Shown here: piece by piece, positions 19,051 through 29,100 of the stretch
How the letters are laid out: every line of letters starts with the position of its first letter
Position numbering within the stretch: position 1 is the stretch's first letter
NCBI GenBank assembly: GCA_003116975.1
Contig: BGKB01000188.1
Location: 1 to 64,000 of the forward strand
From: Aurantiochytrium sp. KH105
Taxonomy: Eukaryota; Sar; Bigyra; Thraustochytrida; Thraustochytriidae
DNA length: 64,000 nucleotides
Direction: 5' to 3'
The notes under the pieces: generated by a model
What the model was told of the DNA's origin: nothing
The model's input: only the letters and a program-made list of their open reading frames with translations
The model's database searches: none
Position numbers and translations under genes: made by a program

Positions 19051-19904
19051 AGGCGACCTACCGGCTAGCTACTAGCTCTCTCGCCGGCACTGCAGAAGGA
19101 AGGAACAAATTCAAATCGGCGACGCTGGCCGTCTCCGCCCCGCCGCGTCCTCCTTCGCGCGCCTTCTGCCCGCCTGGCCTTCTTCTGCGTGCCTTCTGCG
19201 CGGCCCGCCCCTCGGTCGCGGACGCGCGCCCCCCGCCGCGCAGGATTCTCGCTCGCCAGCTAGGCAGACAGCCCCCCGTTAGGAGCGCGTGACCGAAGAA
19301 GTTTCGCCGCACGTGGTCATCTGATTCGGTCTCTGCTCCTGCCAGGACCGTTCCCCCCGCCTGTTCTGCGCTCGAACCTGGGCTCGCCCGTGCCCGTGCC
19401 CGTGCCCGCGCCTGTGCCTACGCTCGCGCTTGCGCCTGTGCCTTCGCTTGCGCCTGCGCCCGCGCCAGCCGCCTTCGTCTCGCGTGCGACCGCGGCAGCG
19501 CGCAAGCCTTGTTGGGCAGTGACAGCGAGCGTCTCGTTCCTACACAAGCCAAGCCTCCCGCGCCTGTCTGTCTGTCTTTCTCGCTCTGGCTCTGTCTGCC
19601 CGCCTGCCCTCGCGCCCGCCTTCTGAGCCGCCTCGCGCGCAGCAGCAGGCCGCGAGCCTCCGCGCGCCGCCGCGTCGCCGCCCGCGCGCGCCTCCGTTGC
19701 CCGCCCTCCTTCCTTCCTCCTCTCCCTCCCTCGCGCTCAGGACTTCTCCTCGCGCGCGCCTCCTCGCCTCCTCCTCCCTCCCTCCCTCCCTCCCTGCTTC
19801 CTCCCTTCCTCTGCCTGCTCTCCCGCCCGCCCCCTCCTCACAGGCAGACCAAGACCGCGGCCCGCGCGCGACAGACAGACAGACAGTCAGACAGCCAGGC
19901 AAAC

Positions 19905-19960
19905 ATACATACATACATACATACAGACAGACAGACAGACATACAGACAGACATACAGAC
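19905..19960 (+). repeat. (ACAT)n/(ACAG)n compound microsatellite
   Basis: Runs of ACAT, then ACAG/ACAT alternation, preceded by another GACA run at about 19870-19888. Confidence 0.9.
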
Positions 19961-20453
19961 TGGCACCACACCTCACCTCGCCTCTCGTCGCGCGGGGACT
20001 GACAGTTGCCTGTCGGTCAGCCCGGCCGCCGTCTGTCGCTGTCGCTGGTGCGCGCTCTCGCGTGAAGAGCACAGCAGAGCAGTCGCAGTCGGTTAAACCA
20101 GCAACGAAGAGCAGCAAGAAGAGCAAGCAACCAACCCCCCGGACGCGCGCTTCTTCGCCCGTCTCGCCCCAGGAACCGGAACAGGTCTGCCTGCTCTCAG
20201 CAGCCGGCCAGCCGGCTCGCGCGCTCGGGCGAGGTCCCAGCGGCCCGGCGGCCGGAACTCACTGTCAACGCGCGCGCGCGTCGAGCGAGGCCCGCCGGAC
20301 GGTTGCAGCTCCGGCTCCGGCTTCGGCTTCGGTCAGCCCTCCTCATCCGGTTCGCGGTTCCGTCAAGGCGGAGTAGAGAGAAAGAAGGGGAGTAGAAAGA
20401 TAGACAGGAGGAGCGTCACGCCCTGGGCACCCAACGGCAATCGAACGAAAACC

Positions 20454-21644
20454 ATGAGCAAGCAAACAAAGATGTCCCAGCACGAGGACGACCTCGACGT
20501 GGGCTTCGTTGCGGTAGCCGCGGCGGCAGCAGCAGCAGCAGCGGCGGCAGCGAGGGCGAATCCAAGTGCTGAAACCTGGCAAACCGCGGCCGACGCCGAA
20601 GCCAACACCGACGTGGACAACAACTTTGCCCAGAGGTCGCTCACCCCCGCGCAGATCCACGACATTATTCACGCACAGAGCTTTGGAGACTTTGGTGGTC
20701 CCATCCCGCGCGATCACAGTCGGGCAAGCATGGGCGCACGTACAACTGATTCATGGATCGTCCTCGACGAAACAGGAGGACCTTTTTCGCGAGCCTCCTC
20801 TCGAGCCAGCGAGCACGAACTCAGTGACTTCTCCGAGGGATATGCGCACGAAATGTTGCCCATCCGTCGCACGCCAGACGCCGCCACCGCCGCCCGCCAC
20901 TTTGATCAGCAAGATGCTGCCGCCTATTTCGATTCCCTCGCCCAAGCGGAGGCTTCGCTCGGCATGGCATTGCACCGCGAACGTGCTCTTGGTCGTTTCG
21001 GTTCGCCGTGCTCTGTTGCCACCGACGTTTCCGTCTCTCACGAGGACGAACTCAACGCTGCTGCTGCAGCGGCGGCCGTCTCACGTAGTCTCGGATTTGC
21101 CGAGCACCCACCACCGTTTTTGGGCGTCACCGTCCCAGAGTCCATGATGCCTCTCTCGCCGCGAGGGGCCGACTCCGTCCAGCCATCTGCTGCACCGTCC
21201 GGGCCACGCTCAGGGTCTGCTGCAGCCTGTACTTCGACCCACTCGCCTCGAGGTGCTCACTCCGCATGCTGGGTGCAGACCCAATCGCATACGAACCGCA
21301 GATATGTTCGCTCACGTGGTTCTGACGATGAAACCCTATCTTCCTCGGGATCGCGAAGGTGCTTTGACTTTCGCTGCGAATCTTCTAGTATCGTGTCCTC
21401 GCCCCACTTTCAGCGCGGCGAAAAGTCCGACAGAGGCGAACGAAGGAGACAGCGCAGAGAATGTCGCGCCAAGCTTGGCGAGGTCGTGCCCGAGTCTGCG
21501 ATTTGGATCGGGTGGCTCTCCCTCTCGCGCGTTCTCGAGTTCCTTTCTGCGCCTCTCTTCGTGTCCCACGTCTGCGTCCTCACCTTTGGCGTGGTCGTCG
21601 GCCGTTCGACGCTTGCCAGTCGCGCGCTCATGTATATAATCTGA
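20454..21644 (+). CDS. Tail-anchored protein with BNIP3-like transmembrane segment and LIR-type motif
   Basis: 396 residues (or 390 from the second ATG at 20472). The N-terminus has a polyalanine tract, then a largely disordered Ser/Ala/Asp-rich body. Two islands stand out. D-S-W101-I-V-L104-D-E fits the W-x-x-L Atg8/LC3-interacting motif with Ser before it and acid after it, as in BNIP3/NIX (SWVEL). The only transmembrane segment is at the C-terminus and has S371-H372, G379, G383 and R384; the spacing SH-x6-G-x3-G-R equals that of the BNIP3 membrane helix. BNIP3-type proteins are outer-mitochondrial-membrane mitophagy receptors. Overall similarity outside these islands is not visible, so the homology is a hypothesis. 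Codon usage supports a real gene throughout. Confidence 0.65.
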   Translation: MSKQTKMSQHEDDLDVGFVAVAAAAAAAAAAAARANPSAETWQTAADAEANTDVDNNFAQRSLTPAQIHDIIHAQSFGDFGGPIPRDHSRASMGARTTDSWIVLDETGGPFSRASSRASEHELSDFSEGYAHEMLPIRRTPDAATAARHFDQQDAAAYFDSLAQAEASLGMALHRERALGRFGSPCSVATDVSVSHEDELNAAAAAAAVSRSLGFAEHPPPFLGVTVPESMMPLSPRGADSVQPSAAPSGPRSGSAAACTSTHSPRGAHSACWVQTQSHTNRRYVRSRGSDDETLSSSGSRRCFDFRCESSSIVSSPHFQRGEKSDRGERRRQRRECRAKLGEVVPESAIWIGWLSLSRVLEFLSAPLFVSHVCVLTFGVVVGRSTLASRALMYII

Positions 21645-22430
21645 AGACCCACCCTCGCGTTCCAGCGCAGCGGTCACTTTCCTTCTTTCTGGCGACTTCT
21701 TTGCCCAGGCACAACGCTACACCTCTGTCGCGTTGTCGCTCTGCCTGTACACATTGTATCAATCAAATCATTATCGCACATATAATAAGAAACACCAAGT
21801 CTCTCACGTGGTCGTTGTCGTGACCGTGGCAATATCTGCCTCACGGAGACTTGACATCCTTGGCGTACCTGACTCGCAAATGCAAATGCAGTAGCCTGGG
21901 CAACCTTGAAAACGGCGTCGCGAGCGCCGAGGAACATGTGCTCGCCGGATGTTCAGTTCCAGGATTCTCCGGAATGAACTTGTGCAACTACTCCTATACC
22001 ACAGGAGCGTGCCTCGACAAGAAGCGCTCGTCGGAATCGTTTCGTTTGCTTTATGTGTTATGGAACGGGAAATTACAAGAAATGAAGCCTTGTGGCTCGC
22101 CAGAGCCGAGAGCAACGTGAGATTTGACAGGCTAGATTACGTTAATTTTTTATTTTAATGGCACAAGAGCATACTTACTCAATAGCCATAGAATCTTTGA
22201 TACAATTGAAGGTGCCCGCGCGGGCAATATACATTCGAGTGATAGTGATCTTTCTAGAAATTACCCGACTTCTAAACTTGATACAGATTTGAGATTAATT
22301 TCGTTAAAGGTCCCTCGTTTCGACGTAATGCTGCACGTTCAATTCAGTCGGCTCGTGCATCCAGGAAAACAGAGGAAAAGCTGTGCAGACGAAAATGTCT
22401 CCTTTTTCTCTTTCTTTTTCTTTTTTCAAT
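21645..22430. other. Intergenic region, no confident gene
   Basis: Sequence becomes AT-richer after about 22120. A plus frame 21851-22120 and minus frames between 21674 and 22115 are open but unconvincing. On the minus strand a stretch ending in CAG|GTACGC near 21876 looks like an exon-donor junction, but no partner exon was found. Confidence 0.35.
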
Positions 22431-22852
22431 TCAATGCCAGTCGATGAGCCCGTCCTCATCGATTGCTTCCTGCGTAAGCCTTTCCATCGTATCAAGTGTA
22501 CTCCGGAGTGGTCCACGGTCAAGTTTGAGCTTGTGAAGGCTCTGTTTAACAGTCGTGTCCAGCACTTCGATCTCCGATTTGAGATCCCTAGACCACGAGG
22601 CTGCATTTCCAGAAAAACATCATGCATTTCAGCTAGCTTCTACTGAGCATATACGAGGCTGACACTCGTCCCGCGCTCCCGTGCAAGGAATAAGAACTCG
22701 TCAAAGTTTTCTGGCTTGATATCCTCCGAAAACTCAATTTTCATACCCGCGACTTCGCATTGAAATGTATGGCCCCAAATCATTTTGATTTGCTTGTTTC
22801 GGATTGCCTCCGCATAATTTTTATAAAAAGTTCGATCCGGGGTTCTCTTTCG
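22431..22852 (-). pseudogene. Remnant or intron-containing fragment of an unrecognised minus-strand gene
   Basis: Two adjacent minus-strand segments read as natural protein in different frames. The first, from 22852 to about 22665, includes TFYKNYAEAIRNKQIKMIWG and EFSEDIKPENFDEFLFLARE. The second, from about 22600 to the stop at 22431, includes DLKSEIEVLDTTVKQSLHKL and DTMERLTQEAIDEDGLIDWH and looks like a coiled coil. A short intron (GTGTCA to AAATGCAG, about 65 bp) could join them. No start codon or upstream exon is found in frame, so this is either a decayed gene or the 3' end of one whose first exons I cannot see. Not recognised. Confidence 0.4.
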
Positions 22853-23288
22853 CTACTAATGTCCATACTGGCGCAAAACTTCATAAATAACCCCCTATCT
22901 CCTTATCGAGGGACCAACGAGGTGGGGCAGGCCGCGAGGGCCAGCGGATTCTCCACTTGAAGGCGCGCGGTCTTACTTGCAATCGCCCAAACTAAAGTGG
23001 AGCGTTTGTGGGCCCAAGTGGGGAATCGCCGAGGCGGTGCTCCTAGCCAGCCAAGCCGCCAGTCAAAGGGCGCAGCACCAGCAGCAGGTCTCTCGACTCA
23101 AGCCAAACTCGAGTGAACTCGACGCGCCGCTCCCGCTCGGAAGCGGCAGACGCACCGCCAAAGAGACACAGAGAGGCGCACGTGTTTCCCCAACGCTCCT
23201 GCACGAGAGCTTCTCGTGGGCTGACGCGACGCGCTCGTCATCGTCGTCGCCGTCCTCCTCGACGTCGAAAACAAACACACAAGCAAGC
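22853..23288. other. Leader of the GRWD1 gene
   Basis: A frame open from 22977 joins the GRWD1 frame, but this part is not conserved in composition and lacks WD features. It is read as 5' leader, with a pyrimidine-purine transition near 22900. Confidence 0.45.
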
Positions 23289-24944
23289 ATGAGCTCACGA
23301 GCCAACAAGCGACGCGGCGGCCCCGATCGCGAGGGCGAGGAGCAAAGCAAGGCGACGCGGGACAGCAACAGCAACCAGGCGCCTGGCGCGCTGCGTAGCG
23401 ACGCCGAAGGAGATCTCGTCTTTGAGGATGACTTCGAGGACGAGGTCGAGGAAGAGGACGAGGAGCTCGAAAACGAGGACGCTGGGGACGGCGATGACAT
23501 GGAGGATGAGGACCAGGCCGGAGCAGCGGCCCAAAATAAGCAGCAAAAGCAACAGCAACAGCAACAACGTCTCTTCCGCTCCGACGTCGACCATCTGGGT
23601 GAAGACGAAGAGCTCGAGCACGACAACTCCGCATACATTTTGCTGCACAAGCTCAACATGGAGTGGCCCTGTTTGAGCTTCGACTTTCTCAAGGATGGTC
23701 TCGGCGCTGATCGTATCAAACTCCCTGCCTCCATGCTCATGGTGGCCGGAACGCAGGCCGACGAAACCCGAAACAACCGTCTGGTGCTCATGAAACTTAG
23801 CGATATGCACCGCACCCGCAAGGACCGCGCTGACGGCGACGCGGACGACGATGACGATGACGACGATGACGACGACGACGACCTCGACGACGACCCCGTC
23901 ATCAACTCTCGCTTTATCAAGCACCCAGGCGCGGTGAACCGCGTTCGCTCGATGCCCCAGCATCCTAACATCGTGGCAACCTGGTCCGATGCCGGCCGCG
24001 TGTATATGTGGGACCTGGCCCCCGAGCTTCGGGCCATGCGCACGACCGTGCCCGGCATGGACAAAAACGCTGGTCTGGCCAAGGCGAACGCACCTCCCAC
24101 TGCCCACGGTGCAATCTTTGCCTTCAAGGGTCACAAGGACGAGGGTTATGCGCTCGATTGGTCGCTCGCACACGAGGGCCGCATGGCAAGCGGCGACTGC
24201 TACCGAGACATTTTCCTCTGGCAGGTCCAAGCCGACGGAAGCTGTGTCGTCGATTCGACGCCTCTTCCGGGTCACACGGGCTCCGTAGAGGACCTGCAGT
24301 GGAGCCCTGTCGAACCAACGGTGCTCGCCTCTGGGTCCGTCGACTTGAGCGTGCGCATTTGGGATATTCGCGAGCGCAAGCGTGCCATGATTTCCCTCAC
24401 AGAGGCTCACACCCAGGACGTCAACGTGCTCTCCTGGAACAAACGTGTGCCGTACTTGCTTGCCTCCGGATCGGACGATGGCTCTTTCAAGGTCTGGGAT
24501 CTCCGCATGCTCAAGCCCAGCGGCGCCGGTGGCGCAGGGTCCAAGCCCGAACCAGTCGGCTTCTTTCAGTGGCACAAGGCGCCCATCACCTCGCTCGAGT
24601 GGCACCCGCACGACGAGACTGTTATTGCGGCCGCAGGCGCAGATAATCAAGTCTCTGTGTGGGACTTTAGTCTCGAGGAGGATCCCGAGCAGGCCAGCAG
24701 CGCCGCCAAGCTCCAGGGCGAGGTCCTCGCGGCTGACGGTTCCAAGCTCGACATTCCGCCACAGCTTCTCTTCCTGCACCAGGGCCAGACGGATCCCAAG
24801 GAGGTGCACTTTCATCCGCAAATCCCTGGTCTCATTGGATCCACAGCGTACGATGGTTTCCATGCCTTTATTTGCGAGCCGCTCGATCCCAAGGGCATCT
24901 TCAACAAGTACCTTGTCGACGACTCTGCCAAGACCAAGGCATGA
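23289..24944 (+). CDS. GRWD1: Glutamate-rich WD-repeat ribosome assembly protein (GRWD1 / Rrb1)
   Basis: 551 residues from ATG 23289. Rrb1/GRWD1 is the dedicated chaperone of ribosomal protein L3 (uL3) in 60S assembly and acts in nucleus and nucleolus. The N-terminus has a long acidic block (about 38-75). It is followed by the family's CAF1C/H4-binding-like segment (HDNSAYILLHKLNMEWPCLSFD), a polyaspartate insertion at about 183-202, and WD repeats including HKDEGYALDWS, GHTGSVEDLQWSP, SVRIWDIR, DGSFKVWDLR and ITSLEWHPHDETVIAAAG. The chosen ATG follows a CAAGCAAGC leader and starts a basic segment. The related RBAP46/48 proteins lack the acidic blocks. Confidence 0.93.
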   Translation: MSSRANKRRGGPDREGEEQSKATRDSNSNQAPGALRSDAEGDLVFEDDFEDEVEEEDEELENEDAGDGDDMEDEDQAGAAAQNKQQKQQQQQQRLFRSDVDHLGEDEELEHDNSAYILLHKLNMEWPCLSFDFLKDGLGADRIKLPASMLMVAGTQADETRNNRLVLMKLSDMHRTRKDRADGDADDDDDDDDDDDDDLDDDPVINSRFIKHPGAVNRVRSMPQHPNIVATWSDAGRVYMWDLAPELRAMRTTVPGMDKNAGLAKANAPPTAHGAIFAFKGHKDEGYALDWSLAHEGRMASGDCYRDIFLWQVQADGSCVVDSTPLPGHTGSVEDLQWSPVEPTVLASGSVDLSVRIWDIRERKRAMISLTEAHTQDVNVLSWNKRVPYLLASGSDDGSFKVWDLRMLKPSGAGGAGSKPEPVGFFQWHKAPITSLEWHPHDETVIAAAGADNQVSVWDFSLEEDPEQASSAAKLQGEVLAADGSKLDIPPQLLFLHQGQTDPKEVHFHPQIPGLIGSTAYDGFHAFICEPLDPKGIFNKYLVDDSAKTKA

Positions 24945-26141
24945 TTGATTTTATCTTTTTCTGAGCCTATCTTCGATCGATCGATCGATCAAGCACGCAG
25001 CGCAGCGAGCTTCGTCAGATCCCAATAAACGTGGGTCAGAGCCGCGACGAGCCAGCAACCCAGTCCAGCTGCGCTGATGGGCTGGCTGTACTCGGTGAGT
25101 TGATCGGTCCATACACATGCACTCGCCATCCCTCCATGAGGCCTTTAGCTTGGCTGTCTCTCGCCACTGTCAATTTCGCCTGTGATGAGTCGAACAGGTC
25201 AAATAGGCCTACACTTGCACATCCATCCGCTAATCCACTAAAAATTTTCAATTCTAAAAAGAAGCCAAGCAAATCCATTCACCATAGCTACCGCTGGATC
25301 TATAATCCTGCAGCTCTGCTGCTACTGCTGCTGCTGCTGTGACCACCCCGCGCTCTTGGAAGAGTCAAATAAGTTTCATCGCTGCCCCTTACTGTCGGGC
25401 CGGTCGATCTCCATGAGAACAATTTCGATTGATCTCGCGTGATCCTTTTTGGCCACTGCTGGCTACAGCTCTCTCCTGCTGCGCCTCGTGAGCCGCCAAA
25501 GCACTTCTCCGATCAGAGCCCCGCCGTCGCAGCCGCGGCGCCGCGAAGGTGGGCCCCGCAGTGTCCTTTGCCCGCCTGCACGTGTCCATTCTGGCCCTGC
25601 TGAGCTCAACTACTAGCGTGACTACGACTAGTATAGCTAGGCCTAGCTGCTGCCGAGGCAGGTGCCGCGCCGCGCACACCCCCTCGGAGTCCCCCTTCCT
25701 TTCCCTGCCTGCAGCAGCTGCAGCACATGTGCACACGCGCCAAAAGCACGCACGCGCGCGCGCACGCACGCACGCACGCACGCAGCTGCACTGCAGGTCC
25801 CGCCGACGGCCATGGTGGATGGATTGCTGTGAAGTCTGGAGTTGATTTGATGGACGGATCGTGTGCCGGATGGATTGGTTTGATTGCCTGTATTGACATG
25901 AGCCCTCTTTCTCCCTCGCAAGCAAGCGGCGCCCAGACAAACAAACAGACGAGGAGACCAAGAATCAAGCAGAGAGCAGAGCAGAGCAGAGCAGAGCAGA
26001 GCAGAGCAGCAAGCAGTCCACTCGCGGAGGTCCAGGCGCGCGCGACCAGGCCCTCGGCGCGGCGCGGAGGATCCCGGCGGGCGCGGCGCGGCGCGGCGAG
26101 GCAGGCGAGGGCGCAGGCGCAGGCGCAGGCGCGGGCGAGGC
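24945..26141. other. Intergenic leader region with CGAT, CTGCTG, GCAC and GCAGA repeats
   Basis: No credible gene. Contains (CGAT)n at 24975-24990, CTGCTGCTGCTG near 25317-25340, ACGCACGC at about 25750-25785 and AGAGCAGAGCAG at 25971-26010. The last part is the leader of the kinase-phosphatase gene. Confidence 0.5.
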
Positions 26142-29100
26142 ATGAACCCATTGCGGCTCTTCGGCGCGCGCGGGCCCAAGCGCGACAAGGCGTCGCCGAC
26201 GGGCGCGAGCGCGGGACGCTGGCCTCGCCGACAGCAGCAGCAGCAGCAGCAGCAGCAGCCGCCGCCGCCGCGCGAGGAGGAGGACTACGAAGACCTCGAC
26301 GACGACCTCGACCGCGACGAGCGCCGGGACGAGGAGGACCGCCGCAAGCGCAAGAAGCGGCAGCAGCAGCAGCAGCAGCAGCAACAGGAACAGGAACGAG
26401 GCAAGATGCGGCTCGGCAAGGCGGACGACTACGAGTCGGACGACGGCAGCGACGAAGAGAGCGACCTCGAGGAGGTGAGCAGCAGCGGCCGCGGCACGGG
26501 GGAGAGCAGCGACGACGACGACGATGACCTCGTAGACATTGACGAGGACGAGGAGTTCTTTGCGAGCGCAACCAAGGACGGCCAGTTGACCTCAGCCCAG
26601 CTCGAGGCAGAGCGCAAAGAGATCGTCCGGACCAACTTCGAGGTCCTCTGCGCAGTGCCCTTCTTCGCGCGCTTCCCCGAAGAGCATCAGCGCCAGCTCT
26701 TCCAAGAGCTTCGCGTTGAGCACTACGAAGACGATGACCGTATCGTGACCCAGGGCGAAATGGGCGACCGCATGTACATCATCGTCGACGGAGAAGCCGT
26801 CGTGTGGCGCGACGACGTCGGCGAAATTACCCATCTCTACACGCATGACTTCTTTGGCGAGCAGGCACTCATCTTCAGCCAGGTGCGTAACTCCAACGTC
26901 TCCGCCGTCGGCAAAACCACCGTCATGTACCTCTCCAAGGATGCCTTCGACAAGTACGAAAACATCCGCGTTTTCATGGTCGTGCAGAAAATCCCGCTCC
27001 TCGCAAGACTGCGCCCTGACATGCAACGCAAGATCGTGGCCCGCCTCACGCCTCTTCCCTTTGAAAAGGGCGACTTCGTCGTCACGCAGGGAGAGGTCGG
27101 CGACGCCTTTTACATGATCGCAAAAGGATCCGCCGAAGTCGTCGAAAACGGCGAGGTCACGACGCATCTTTACGAGGGCCACAACTTTGGCCAAATGGCC
27201 CTCATGAGCGGCGCTCCGCGTCTCGCCAGTGTGCGCGCATCCGAACAGCTCATCTGTTTTGAGCTCAAGGCCAAAGACTTCCAGGCTCTCATGGAGGAGG
27301 ACTCGGAGTTCAGTCAGCTTTTGCAGACCGACACCAAGGTCATCCGTCGTCGTCGATCGAAGCGCGGCGCGGCGCGAAACAAGACGCGCAATCCCTCGGT
27401 AGACTCAGGTAACTCCCGCCGCCTCTCCTTTGAGAGCGGCAATCGCTCCCTCGGTCACATCATGTCCTCCAGCAAGCTCATCGACGAAACCAGCGTCGTC
27501 AACTCGAGCCGCAAGGGCGGACACCGTGTCATTAACGGATTCGTGCTGCGCCGCGAGATTGGGCGCGGCACCTTTGGCCGCGTGCGTCTCTGCATCCACC
27601 AAAAGACAGGCGAGGAATACGCCATCAAGATCATCGACAAGTCCAAAATCAAAGACAACGTCAGCGTCCACACGCCTGGACTCGACGAAATGCGTCAAGA
27701 GGTCGCCATCATGAAGCGCCTTCGCCACCCCAACATTGTCAACCTGGTCGCCGTCATTGACGACCCCGCTGATGATCATCTCTACATTGTGACCGAATAC
27801 TGCGAGAACGGCGCGCTCATGGACGGCCTCGACAACAACGAACCACTCAAAGAAAACGTCGCGCGCGAGCGGTTCCGAGACCTTCTCCTCGGTCTGCACT
27901 ACCTGCACGCCCAAGGTGTCATTCATCGGGACATCAAACCAGCAAACCTTCTTCTCACAAAGGACAACATTGTCAAGATCGCTGACTTTGGCGCCGCTCG
28001 CATGATCACTGGTGGCACAAAGTGGATCTCTGGCGTCACTGGCACGCCCGCCTTCATGGCCCCCGAGCTCCTCGTCGAGGACCACGACGAGTACGATGGC
28101 CCAGCCGTCGATCTGTGGTCGTGCGGCGCAACGCTCTTTATGATGGTCACCGGCGTGCCCCCCTGGATGTCCGACGATGAGATCAAACTTGCGAAAAAGG
28201 TGAAAAACGACGAACTCCACTTTCCGAGCGACTGGAATCAGCGCAACTACTCGCCTCATCTCAAGAACCTGATTCAGCGCCTCCTTTCCAAGGACCCTCT
28301 TACGCGCCCCAACCTCGAGGAGGTCATGGACCACGAGTGGGTCACAGAAGAAGGCTCTGAGATGCTCTTGCCTCTCGCGCGGGAGCTCCTCGCCGAGGCG
28401 GAGGAAGCAGAGGGTGACGACAATTCAGGCCGGCCCAGCAACTTTCTCGCAAGCTTCGACGGCGGCGCCGGACCTTCCACCTCCAAAGAGGAACGGGAAG
28501 CAGCCATCGACCGCCTTCACTCTCGCGGCAGCAGCAGCTTTGCACTCCACAATTTCTCCCCGAGCTCGAGCATGTCCGCGCCACGCAGCGATATCATGGA
28601 TCCCGACGAAACGGACATTGCCCCAAGGGGGGACGTCGACCTCGATGCCTTGCTCAAGCAGGATGTCGATTTGATGGTGGACGGCGACATTGACCTCAAT
28701 TCTGACGATGAAAGCGAGTACTCTCAGCAGACCAACAAGTACGACATTGGCCGCATGAATGACAAGCACAACGATGGAGATAAACCTTCGTCCACCGCCG
28801 AAGCCAAGGGTGATGCCAACGAGGAAGATGAGGACGGCCCGCCTTTGGGTATCCCGCTCTTTTCCGCGCCGCTCCCCGATGCCATCCGCGGCGGGAAAAA
28901 GGTCGCGTGGGCAAACGTTCGTTACTCTTCAAGCAAGGAACAAAACAATCGTGCCCGCATGGAAGATTGCATCTCCATCTGCTCCAAGCTCAGCAAGTCG
29001 GGTGGCGACTCCTGGTTCTCCTCGTCTTCGTCCAAGCACGAAGCTTTGTTTTACGCTGCGGTATTTGACGGCCATGGCGGCGTGCTCGTCTCGGAGCTAC

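Larger units (their letters stand above)
16971..20453. other. 3.5-kb gene-free region with stacked simple-sequence arrays
   Basis: No frame has credible coding composition; those that are open are artefacts of short repeats. Blocks in order: GATC/CGGT-rich imperfect array (17288-17400), CATGCCAAG repeats (17793-17830), CGACG pentamers (18198-18265), GGGCTGGCTGGGCTTTGCT units (18465-18552), CAATCAAT tracts (18900-18985), a TATA box (19043), GTGCCC/GCGCCT repeats (19387-19465), pyrimidine-rich CCTCCCTCCCTC (19690-19810), and ACAT/ACAG arrays (19905-19960). It is the shared upstream region of the dehalogenase-like gene and the BNIP3-like gene. Confidence 0.5.

Noticed and set aside
17288-20000. 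CRISPR-like or satellite array
   Set aside because: Repeats are simple 4-19 bp units with no spacers; eukaryotic simple sequence.
21674-22115. Minus-strand frames with a donor-like CAG|GTACGC
   Set aside because: No partner exon or recognisable protein.
22977-23288. N-terminal extension of GRWD1
   Set aside because: No conserved features; leader-type sequence.
23295-24863. 522-codon minus-strand open frame
   Set aside because: Antisense of GRWD1, repetitive Val/Leu/His composition, no family features.
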